Source: Candidatus Neomicrothrix sp. UBA2983
GTDB taxonomy: Bacteria; Actinomycetota; Acidimicrobiia; Acidimicrobiales; MedAcidi-G1
Direction of reading: 5' to 3'
Assembly (NCBI GenBank): GCA_002346745.1
Contig: DEAL01000016.1
Location: forward strand, 18,895 to 82,894
DNA: 64,000 bases
Shown here: piece by piece, positions 18,363-25,858 of the stretch
How positions within the stretch are numbered: the stretch's first letter is position 1
Layout: each line of letters opens with the position of its first letter
Program-made: the position numbers and the translations under genes
The notes under the pieces: generated by a model
Database searches by the model: none
The model's input: the letters and a program-made list of their open reading frames with translations, nothing else
What the model was told of the DNA's origin: nothing

Positions 18363-19046
18363 GTGGCCGACACTGCCCCAGTTCCTCCGCACGCCCCCCA
18401 CCACTGGGACCAGCGCGACGATGTGACCGAGCGGCTCCTGCACGCCGCTGCCGAGGTCTTCGCCCAACAGGGCTACGAGCGGGCCGGCGTAGCCGAGATC
18501 GCCCGACGGGCCGGCGTCACCACCGGCGCCATCTACACCCGCTACCGCGGCAAGGCCGAACTCCTCCTCGACGCCGTCGACCACCACGTCCCCGACCAGA
18601 TCGAGCGCCTGCTGCGCGCCGACCACGCCGGAGAGAGCCCCACCGAGGTCCTGGCCTCGCTGGGCGCCCACCTGCTTGACGACCTCCCCACCGGCCACGG
18701 CCTCTTCCTCGAGGCCATCGTCGCCGGGCGCCGCGACCCCGAGCTGGCCGCCGCCATCCGCCGCCGCGTCGAGGACGAGGACGCCCGCCTCGCCAAGCTC
18801 GTCGACGAGGCCGTCGCCGACGGGCTCATCGACGCCGACCTCGACCGCCTCGCCACCGTCCGGCTGGCGCACGCCATCGGCTTCGGCATGACCCTCACCC
18901 GGGCCATGGGCCTCGACCTGCCCGACACCGCCTCGTGGACCACCATCATCGGACGCGTCCTCGACGCCGTGGCCGCGTCCGCACCCACCCCGAGCCACCC
19001 GATCACCGAATCCTCGACCGACCACGAACCAGGAGCCACCCCGTGA
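18363..19046 (+). CDS. TetR-family transcriptional regulator
   Basis: 227-residue regulator. The helix-turn-helix VAEIARRAGVTTGAIYTRY lies at about residues 41-59, followed by a KAELLLDAVD linker and an all-helical ligand-binding domain. GTG start sits directly at the predicted transcription start. Its stop overlaps the GTG of the second ferritin-like gene (GTGA), so regulator and diiron protein are co-expressed. Likely controls the flanking acyl-CoA/diiron cluster in response to an acyl-CoA or lipid (inference). Confidence 0.88.
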   Translation: MADTAPVPPHAPHHWDQRDDVTERLLHAAAEVFAQQGYERAGVAEIARRAGVTTGAIYTRYRGKAELLLDAVDHHVPDQIERLLRADHAGESPTEVLASLGAHLLDDLPTGHGLFLEAIVAGRRDPELAAAIRRRVEDEDARLAKLVDEAVADGLIDADLDRLATVRLAHAIGFGMTLTRAMGLDLPDTASWTTIIGRVLDAVAASAPTPSHPITESSTDHEPGATP

Positions 19047-20188
19047 CCGCCACCGAGCCCCGCCCCGACTACGCCAACGACCTGGTCGAGTACGCAAACG
19101 ACCCCGACCGGATCGCCGAATTCTCCGTCTGGAACGACGACGTCACCTCGCTGATCCACGCCGTCGAGGACAACGCCGACGCCATCTACACCTGGCGCTA
19201 CGACAAGGGCGAGCGGGCCAGCCTCGACAAGCTCTACGAGAAGGCCAAGACCTCCCAGTGGAACGGCCAGACCGACCTCGACTGGTCGATCGAGGTCGAT
19301 CCCTATCAGGTGCTGGCGCCGGCCAATCCCGCCGAGGTCGAGTACTTCGCCGAGAACCCCGAGTCGCCGCTCCACAAGTTCAACGAGGACGAGTGGGCGG
19401 AACTGGGCGTGGAATCCATGAACTGGAGCCTCTCACAGTTCATGCACGGCGAGCAGGGGGCCCTGCTCTGCACCGCCAAGATCGTGGAGACGGTGCCGTG
19501 GATCGACGCCAAGTACTACGCCGCCACCCAGGTGGTCGACGAGGCCCGCCACGTCGAGGTCTTCGCCCAGTACCTCGACCAGAAGTTGGACGGCATCAAG
19601 TACCCGTGCAACTCGCACCTCGGCCTGCTGCTCGACGACATCCTCGAGGACAGCCGCTGGGACATGACCTACCTGGGCATGCAGATCATGGTCGAGGGCC
19701 TGGCCCTGGCCGCCTTCAGCTTCATGCACCAGACCACCGAGGAGCCGCTCCTCAAGAAGCTGCTTCGCTACGTCATGAGCGACGAGGCCCGCCACGTGGC
19801 CTTCGGCGTGCTCTCCCTCCAGGAGGTGTACCAGGGGCTCAGCGCCGCCGAGCTGCGCGAGCGCCAGGAGTTCGCCTTCGAAGCGGCACTCCGCATGCGC
19901 GACCGCTTCCTGCGCCAGGAGGTCTGGGAGCGCATGGGCGTCGACGTGAAGGACATGGTGAAGTTCACCCTGGCCATGCCCGACGAGCTACGGGTCTTCC
20001 AGCGGCTGCTGTTCTCCAAGATCGTGCCCAACTGCAAGAAGTTGGGCCTGCTCGACGCCGGCGACGGCTGGCTGCGGGACCGCTTCACCGAGATCGGCGT
20101 CATCGAGTTCGAGGACTGGGTCGACACCGGCCTGGAGTACGAGGACCTCGACGAAGTCGCCAAGGACCGCGAGGCTGCGCTGGCGTAG
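19043..20188 (+). CDS. Ferritin-like diiron protein (paralogue 2)
   Basis: 381-residue paralogue of the gene at 14.6 kb with a longer N-terminus. The ligand set is the same: Glu in HGEQGALLC, ExxH in DEARHVEVF, Glu in VEGLALAAF and ExxH in DEARHVAFG. The C-terminal block LLFSKIVPNCKKLGLLD is identical between the two. GTG start with AGGAG upstream, overlapping the tetR stop. The pair may form a heteromeric enzyme or act on related substrates. Confidence 0.85.
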   Translation: MTATEPRPDYANDLVEYANDPDRIAEFSVWNDDVTSLIHAVEDNADAIYTWRYDKGERASLDKLYEKAKTSQWNGQTDLDWSIEVDPYQVLAPANPAEVEYFAENPESPLHKFNEDEWAELGVESMNWSLSQFMHGEQGALLCTAKIVETVPWIDAKYYAATQVVDEARHVEVFAQYLDQKLDGIKYPCNSHLGLLLDDILEDSRWDMTYLGMQIMVEGLALAAFSFMHQTTEEPLLKKLLRYVMSDEARHVAFGVLSLQEVYQGLSAAELRERQEFAFEAALRMRDRFLRQEVWERMGVDVKDMVKFTLAMPDELRVFQRLLFSKIVPNCKKLGLLDAGDGWLRDRFTEIGVIEFEDWVDTGLEYEDLDEVAKDREAALA

Positions 20189-20223
20189 CCGCTTGGGCGA
20201 CGACAGCCTCCCGCTGCTCGACG

Positions 20224-20538
20224 CTATTCCTCGCCGTTCGCCTGCAGGTGGTGGCGAATCACCTCGTCGATCACGAACCGCAGGAACTTCTCCGAGAACA
20301 CCGGATCCAGGCCCGCCTCGTCGGCGAGGCGCCGCAACCGTTCGACCTGCACCGCCTCACGGTCGGGATCGGCCGGCGGCAGGCCTGCGGCGGCCTTGTA
20401 GGCACCCACCCTCCGGGTGACCTTGAAGCGCTCGGCCAGCAGGTGGACGAGCGCGGCGTCGATGTTGTCGATGCTCGACCGGAACTCGTCGAGTTCGGGA
20501 TCGGAGACCGGTCGCCCGGTGCCGTCTGCTTCGCTCAT
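20224..20538 (-). CDS. Chorismate mutase, AroQ type
   Basis: 104-residue all-helical chorismate mutase converting chorismate to prephenate. Helix 1 has SSIDNIDAALVHLLAERFKV with the conserved Asp and the Arg/Lys pair following (TRRVGAYK). GLPPADPDRE and RRLADEAGLDP match the loop and second helix of the AroQ fold. Monofunctional; no dehydratase or dehydrogenase is fused. Orphan position between a diiron gene and an acyl-CoA ligase. Confidence 0.88.
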   Translation of the reverse strand: MSEADGTGRPVSDPELDEFRSSIDNIDAALVHLLAERFKVTRRVGAYKAAAGLPPADPDREAVQVERLRRLADEAGLDPVFSEKFLRFVIDEVIRHHLQANGEE

Positions 20539-20718
20539 GCCTGGCGTCGCCCTAGCTTCGGTGGATTCCGGCAAGGCTAGGCGGCGACGCTCCCCGATGG
20601 CACGACCGATTCTGGCGGACGACTCGGTCCAGCCTGAGGGTCCCCCCCGTACTACGGTCCGCACACCCGGCGCTACGGCCGCGCCACCTGCACCCGACGA
20701 ACTCTCGAGGACGCCTCC

Positions 20719-22254
20719 ATGGAGATCCCACTCACCGTCGCCGACCACCTGCAGCGCTCCGAACTCGTCTACGGAGACCGCATCGCCATCGTCGACGAGC
20801 CCGACCAGGTGGCCGCTCCCCTGCCCGACCTCACCTACGGGCGCATGGCCGAGCTGGCCCGGGCCATGGCCGCCGGCCTGGACGGACTCGGCCTCGACCT
20901 CGGTGCCCGCGTGGCGATCGTCTCCCAGAACGCCGCCCGCATGCTCGTCTTCCTGTTCGGCACCAGTGCCTTCGGCCGCATCGGCGTCCCCATCAACTTC
21001 CGGCTCAACGCCGAGGAGGTGCAGTACATCGTCGAACACTCGGGCGCCGAGGTGCTCCTCATGGACCCCGAGCTCGTCGACACCCTCGGCGACGTGAAGG
21101 TGGGTCGGCGCCTGCTGACCGGCGAGGAGTCCGACAGCCTCTTCGTGGAGGGCGTCGAACCGCGCCCCTGGACACCCGACGAGCGGGCCACCGCCACGAT
21201 CAACTACACGAGCGGCACCACAGCCCGCCCCAAGGGCGTCGAGATGACGCATCGCAACCTGTGGCTCAACGCCGCCGTGTTCGGCTGGCAGACCCTCGTC
21301 AGCGACCGCGACGTCTACCTCCACACCCTGCCCATGTTCCACTGCAACGGCTGGGGCATGCCCTACGTCGTGACCGCCATGGGCGGCAGGCACATCGTGC
21401 TGCGCAAGGTCGACGGGCCCGAGATCCTGCGCCGCGTCGAGGAGCACGGCGTGACCCTGATGTGCGGCGCACCGGCCGTGGTGGCCGCGGTGCTCGACGC
21501 CGCTGCCGAGTGGGACGGGCCGATACCCGGCGCCGGACGGGTCCGCATCGTCGTCGCCGGGGCGCCGCCGCCCACCCGCACCATCGAGCGCGTCGAGACC
21601 GAGCTGGGTTGGGAGTTCATCCAGATCTACGGCCTCACCGAGACCGCCCCCCTGTTGACCATGAACCGGTGCCGCGCCGAGTGGGACGACCTCGACCCCG
21701 GCGAACGGGCCGTGCGCCTGTCGAGGGCCGGCGCCCCTGCCCTCGGGGTCACGCTCACGACCTCCCCGGAGGGCGAGTTGCTGGCGCGCACCAACCACGT
21801 GCTCAAGAGCTACTGGGACCAGCCCGAGGCGACCGCCGAGGCCCTGGCCGACGACTGGTTCCACACCGGGGACGGCGCCGCCATCGACGACGAGAACTAC
21901 GCCGCCATCCTCGACCGCAAGAAGGACGTGATCATCTCCGGTGGGGAGAACGTGTCCTCCATCGAGGTCGAGGACACGCTCTTCTCGCACGCCGCCGTCG
22001 CCGAGGTGGCCGTGATCGGGGTGCCCGACGAGAAGTGGGGCGAGACCGTCAAGGCCCTCGTCGTGCTGGCCGAGGACGCCGACGGCGTCGACGAGCAGTC
22101 CCTGATCGACCACTGCCGCGAGCGGCTGGCCCACTTCAAGTGCCCGACCTCGGTGGAGTTCCGCGACGAGCTGGCCCGCACCGCCACGGGCAAGCTCCAG
22201 AAGTTCAAACTGCGCGCGCCCTACTGGGAGGGCATGGAGAAGCAGGTGAACTGA
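20719..22254 (+). CDS. Acyl-CoA synthetase/ligase (AMP-forming)
   Basis: 511-residue adenylate-forming ligase. It shows NYTSGTTARPKGVEMTHRN (P-loop), IYGLTETAP, DWFHTGDGAAID and the C-terminal lysine region ATGKLQKF. Style is that of FadD-like or acyl-CoA ligases that accept medium- or aryl-chain acids. Distinct in sequence from the 6.8-kb synthetase, so probably a different substrate. ATG preceded by GAGGACG. Confidence 0.92.
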   Translation: MEIPLTVADHLQRSELVYGDRIAIVDEPDQVAAPLPDLTYGRMAELARAMAAGLDGLGLDLGARVAIVSQNAARMLVFLFGTSAFGRIGVPINFRLNAEEVQYIVEHSGAEVLLMDPELVDTLGDVKVGRRLLTGEESDSLFVEGVEPRPWTPDERATATINYTSGTTARPKGVEMTHRNLWLNAAVFGWQTLVSDRDVYLHTLPMFHCNGWGMPYVVTAMGGRHIVLRKVDGPEILRRVEEHGVTLMCGAPAVVAAVLDAAAEWDGPIPGAGRVRIVVAGAPPPTRTIERVETELGWEFIQIYGLTETAPLLTMNRCRAEWDDLDPGERAVRLSRAGAPALGVTLTTSPEGELLARTNHVLKSYWDQPEATAEALADDWFHTGDGAAIDDENYAAILDRKKDVIISGGENVSSIEVEDTLFSHAAVAEVAVIGVPDEKWGETVKALVVLAEDADGVDEQSLIDHCRERLAHFKCPTSVEFRDELARTATGKLQKFKLRAPYWEGMEKQVN

Positions 22255-22286
22255 TTTTCCCTCCGGGCACCGGGACGGACGCCACC

Positions 22287-22889
22287 ATGACGCATCGGCG
22301 AGCAATGTGGGCCGTGAAGGGTGCCCTCGCCGCCTGCCTCCTGGCCGGACTCCTCTTCCCGGGCATCCCCGGCGTGGAGGGCAAGGGCTGGCCCGAGCGC
22401 TCGGTCGGCTATCCGGTCTCGGCGCTGATCGTGCCGCTGGTGTGGCACCTGCGAGGCCGGCGCGTCGACTACCCGCACCTCGCCGACGCCTTGTTCGTCA
22501 CGCCGTTCGTGCTGGACCTGCTCGGCAACCTGGTGAACCTGTTCGACACCGTCGACCAGTTCGACGACATCCTGCACTTCGCCAACTGGTCGTTCCTCGT
22601 TGCCGCCTTCGTGCTGTTCCTCCACCCCTACGTCCTCGCCCGCTGGAACCTCGTGTTGCTGGGCTCGGGCCTCGGAGCGATCGCCATCGTGGCCTGGGAG
22701 GCCGTCGAGTGGGTGATCCAGGAGATGGGCACCACCGGCCTCCAGCTCACCTACGACGACACGATCGGCGACCTGGTGCTCTCCACCTCGGGCGGGGTGC
22801 TCGGTGCCGTCCTGACCGTCCGGGCCCTGACCCGGCGAGAGGCCCAGGGTGCTGGGACCCCGCCCGGCGGGACCCCCGGCAGGACATAG
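22287..22889 (+). CDS. DUF2238-like integral membrane protein
   Basis: 200-residue protein with about five hydrophobic helices. Polar residues inside the membrane region, in QFDDILHFANW and AWEAVEWVIQEMG, followed by YDDTIGDLVLSTSGGVLGA, resemble the YjdF/DUF2238 family of unknown function. It begins 32 bases after the acyl-CoA ligase and is probably in the same transcript. Confidence 0.6.
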   Translation: MTHRRAMWAVKGALAACLLAGLLFPGIPGVEGKGWPERSVGYPVSALIVPLVWHLRGRRVDYPHLADALFVTPFVLDLLGNLVNLFDTVDQFDDILHFANWSFLVAAFVLFLHPYVLARWNLVLLGSGLGAIAIVAWEAVEWVIQEMGTTGLQLTYDDTIGDLVLSTSGGVLGAVLTVRALTRREAQGAGTPPGGTPGRT

Positions 22890-22890
22890 A

Positions 22891-22909
22891 TCATGCAGGG
22901 AATGCATGA
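22891..22909. promoter_or_regulatory. Palindrome TCATGCA-GGGAA-TGCATGA upstream of aapJ
   Basis: Perfect 7-bp inverted repeat starting just after the previous gene and ending 16 bases before the putative -35 of aapJ. Candidate operator for a regulator of amino acid uptake, or a weak terminator of the upstream gene. Confidence 0.4.
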
Positions 22910-22925
22910 GTCCCGGCCGCTCGTG

Positions 22926-22954
22926 TTGCTTGCGTGACGCTCGAAACCTAGCGT
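22926..22954 (+). promoter_or_regulatory. Putative aapJ promoter
   Basis: TTGCTT and TAGCGT separated by 17 bases, giving a transcript with roughly 75 bases of leader. TAGCGT is the same -10 hexamer seen at several leaderless genes. Confidence 0.5.
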
Positions 22955-23014
22955 GGATTCGCCGCCCGACGACGGACGGCTCCCCCTGTGTGGACACCCG
23001 CCGGGGGGCGTATC

Positions 23015-23029
23015 AACCCGGAGGGGGTT
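23015..23029 (+). promoter_or_regulatory. Hairpin holding the aapJ Shine-Dalgarno site
   Basis: AACCC and GGGTT pair around the loop GGAGG, so the ribosome site is presented in, and partly buried by, a small stem-loop six to twenty bases before the ATG. Confidence 0.35.
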
Positions 23030-23034
23030 CACGA

Positions 23035-24162
23035 ATGAAAAGCAAGCTCCTGAAGCTTCTCGCTGTGTTCCTGTCCATCGGTGTCGTGGCCGCAGCGTGT
23101 GGCAGCGACGACGACGGCGGGACAACCACAACCACGACGGCCGAGGCCACCACCACGGTCGCCGAGACAACGACCACCGAGGTCGAGGTCGTCGCCGACG
23201 GCAGTCTCCTGGACGTCGTCAAGGACCGCGGCACCCTGAATTGCGGTGTCAGTGGCTCTGCCGTGGCATTCTCTGAGACTCAGGCCGACGGCTCGGTCAC
23301 CGGCATCGACGCCGACTTCTGCCGTGCGGTTGCCGCCGCGGTGATCGGCGATGCCGATGCCGTGAACTTCGTGGCCTTGACCGCTTCGGAGCGCTTCACG
23401 GCCGTGCAGACCGGTGACGTCGACGTCCTCATGCGAAACACCACCTGGACCCAGAGCCGCGACAGTTCGGTGGGCATGGACTTCGGTCCGACCACCTACT
23501 ACGACGGCCAGCAGTTGATGGCTCGGGTGGGCGACGGATTCTCGGCTTCCAGCACCGTCGCGGACATCGACGGCGCCGTGGTGTGCACCAACGTGGGTAC
23601 TACCACTGAGAAGAACATCGCCGAGGCCGCCCTGCTGGCTGGCGCCGACATCACGCTGCTCGGTTTCGAGACCAGCGACGAGGTCTACGAGACGTTTATC
23701 GCCGGTGGCTGTGACATCACCACCACCGACGGTTCGGCGCTCGTCGGCCGCAAGGTCAAGCAGCAGCCTGCCGACCAGGAGTGGGTGATCTTCCCGTCCA
23801 CCCCGATCTCCAAGGAGCCGCTCGGCCCGACATACGGCCAGAACGACTCGGCGTGGGCCGATGCGGTCAACTGGACCGTGTACGCCATGATCATCATGGA
23901 CGAGTACGGCATCACCTCGGCCAACGTGGACGCCAAGTGCGCCGCGGCCGAAGCCGAGGTTGGACGCCTCTGCGGTGGCGAAGGCGAGTTGCAGACCGGA
24001 ATGGGACTGCCCGCCGATGCCTTCCACCAGGTGATCAGGCAGGTCGGGAGTTACGGCGAGGTCTACGACCGCAACCTGAACCCGGTTGGCCTGTACCGCG
24101 AGGGAAGCGCCAACGCCGGCTGGCTCGACGGGGGCCTGATCTACGCCCCGCCGGCCCGCTAG
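23035..24162 (+). CDS. aapJ: Amino acid ABC transporter substrate-binding lipoprotein
   Basis: 375-residue periplasmic-type binding protein of the general L-amino acid transporter family. The signal peptide ends at a lipobox VAAAC (C22), followed by a Thr-rich linker (about residues 29-49). The domain begins DVVKDRGTLNCGVSG and has GIDADFCRAVAAAVIGD and YGEVYDRNLNPVG, all characteristic of AapJ/BztA. First gene of the aapJQMP operon, with a terminator-like hairpin directly after it that would favour excess binding protein. Confidence 0.92.
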   Translation: MKSKLLKLLAVFLSIGVVAAACGSDDDGGTTTTTTAEATTTVAETTTTEVEVVADGSLLDVVKDRGTLNCGVSGSAVAFSETQADGSVTGIDADFCRAVAAAVIGDADAVNFVALTASERFTAVQTGDVDVLMRNTTWTQSRDSSVGMDFGPTTYYDGQQLMARVGDGFSASSTVADIDGAVVCTNVGTTTEKNIAEAALLAGADITLLGFETSDEVYETFIAGGCDITTTDGSALVGRKVKQQPADQEWVIFPSTPISKEPLGPTYGQNDSAWADAVNWTVYAMIIMDEYGITSANVDAKCAAAEAEVGRLCGGEGELQTGMGLPADAFHQVIRQVGSYGEVYDRNLNPVGLYREGSANAGWLDGGLIYAPPAR

Positions 24163-24185
24163 ATAGACCAGACTGGCAATCTTGA

Positions 24186-24230
24186 GGATCCCAGGGGTCG
24201 GGAGCGACAGCTCTCGGCCCCCGGGATCCT
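24186..24230 (+). terminator. Hairpin after aapJ (partial terminator)
   Basis: GGATCCC...GGGG pairs with CCCC...GGGATCC over a long interrupted stem. Its place between the binding-protein gene and the permease genes suggests partial termination rather than an operon end. Confidence 0.55.
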
Positions 24231-24331
24231 TCGCGTCGCCACCCCCGCCCAACGCGGGTACTGTCGGCCCCCGTGCACGCCATCGGGCGCGCCCTCCCTG
24301 ATCCCCTCGCACTCCAGTTGAGCCAACGGCG

Positions 24332-25858
24332 ATGACGACGGCCCCCACCACCCGAGAGCGGGTATCACAGCGGGTACCGCTTTGGCGCGACGTCATCGTC
24401 CTCAAGTGGGTGACCCAGGTCGCTCTCCTGCTCGTGGTGCTCGGCACCATGTGGTTCCTGGCAAGTCAGGCCGGGGACAACCTTCGGGCCCGGAACATCA
24501 ACACCGAGTTCGACTTCCTCGAGCGCCCCGTAGACATCCAGATAAGCGAGGGAATCGACACCCACCCGGATACGGGTGGCCGGGCCCTCTGGGCTGCCAT
24601 GGTCAACACCCTGCGCCTGTCCATCTCGGGGATCTTCTTCGCCAGCATCCTCGGAGTGGTCGTCGGCCTGGCCCGCTTGTCCGACAACTGGATAGTCCGC
24701 CGCATTGCCACCGGCTGGGTCGAGGTGCTGAGGAACGTCCCACTGCTGGTGCAGATGGTCCTCATCTACTCCGCCCTCACGGCGTTGCCGCGGGTAGGGC
24801 TCGACACCGGTCCTGTCAACGGTTGGCTCCACATCTCGAACAAGGGCATCTCGATGCCGCGGGTCTTCATCGCCGATGGCTTCTACCAGTGGGCCGTTGT
24901 CGTCCTGGTCGGCGTGTTGGTTGCGCACTTCGTCCGCCGTCATCGTCAGGCGGTCCAGGACGAGACCGGAGCCCACACGTCACCGACCCTGTGGGCACTC
25001 GGAACCGTCGCAGTCTTCGGATTGATCGGCCTGTTCATCCACCCCATTTTCTCCTGGCTCGGTCCCGTTTTCGACGGTGTTGCCGACCTGCTCGGCTCGC
25101 TCCCGAATGCCGTCCCACAGGTGCTGCTCGCCGCCATCGTGGTCGGCCTCGCCGCGATCTGGATCCACCGCTTCATCTCCAGCCGCCGCAGCGCCCTCGG
25201 GCACCTTTCGATCTCCGACGACGACTGTTTCCGGATCGCCTTCACCGCAGTGGCCTCACTGGCTGTCGTGGCGTTGATCGCCCGCTGGACTGGCTTCTCG
25301 GCGTGGACGCTCAACAGTGGCCAGGACCTGTTCGCAGTCATGGCCGACAAGTTCGACGTCGACGGTGCGGCTCGACCGTTCGACGCCATGCGCCCCGACA
25401 TCATCCAGAAGGGCAGGTTCCCGAACTACGGCACCAACGGTCTGAGCATGTCGCTCGGCTTCGCGTCGGTTTTCTTCGCCGTCGTGTTCTACACGTCCGC
25501 CTTCATCGGTGAGAACGTCCGGGGAGGCATCCTGGCCGTCCCCAAGGGCCAGACCGAGGCGGCCAAGGCCGTCGGTCTCGGCCGAGGGCAGATCATCCGC
25601 CACGTGGTGCTCCCCCAGGCGCTTCGGGTCATCCTGCCGCCGACGGGCAATCAGTATCTGAACCTGACCAAGAACACGTCCCTGGCCGTCGCCGTCGGCA
25701 TGAGTGACATGGTTCAGGTCGGGACCACCGTGTTCAACCAGACCGGGATGACCCTGCCCGTGGTCGCCATCTGGATGCTGTTCTACCTGAGCTGCTCACT
25801 GACGATCTCGGTGATCGTCAACTGGTTCAACGTCAGAATGCGACTGGTGGAACGCTGA
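24332..25858 (+). CDS. aapQ: Amino acid ABC transporter permease AapQ
   Basis: 508-residue inner-membrane permease. The N-terminal region holds NLRARNINTEFDFLERP, a recognised AapQ feature, and the C-terminal half carries the ABC coupling loop with ENVRGGILAVPKGQTEAAKA and the final helices PPTGNQYLNLTKNTSLAVAV. About 100 residues longer than proteobacterial AapQ because of an extra hydrophobic insert in the middle. Its stop overlaps the ATG of aapM by one base. Confidence 0.9.
   Translation: MTTAPTTRERVSQRVPLWRDVIVLKWVTQVALLLVVLGTMWFLASQAGDNLRARNINTEFDFLERPVDIQISEGIDTHPDTGGRALWAAMVNTLRLSISGIFFASILGVVVGLARLSDNWIVRRIATGWVEVLRNVPLLVQMVLIYSALTALPRVGLDTGPVNGWLHISNKGISMPRVFIADGFYQWAVVVLVGVLVAHFVRRHRQAVQDETGAHTSPTLWALGTVAVFGLIGLFIHPIFSWLGPVFDGVADLLGSLPNAVPQVLLAAIVVGLAAIWIHRFISSRRSALGHLSISDDDCFRIAFTAVASLAVVALIARWTGFSAWTLNSGQDLFAVMADKFDVDGAARPFDAMRPDIIQKGRFPNYGTNGLSMSLGFASVFFAVVFYTSAFIGENVRGGILAVPKGQTEAAKAVGLGRGQIIRHVVLPQALRVILPPTGNQYLNLTKNTSLAVAVGMSDMVQVGTTVFNQTGMTLPVVAIWMLFYLSCSLTISVIVNWFNVRMRLVER

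Noticed and set aside
20539..20718. 180-base gap before the acyl-CoA ligase as an RNA element
   Set aside because: Contains TAGGGC near chorismate mutase and TACGGT far from the ligase start, but no convincing structure or conserved riboswitch motif.
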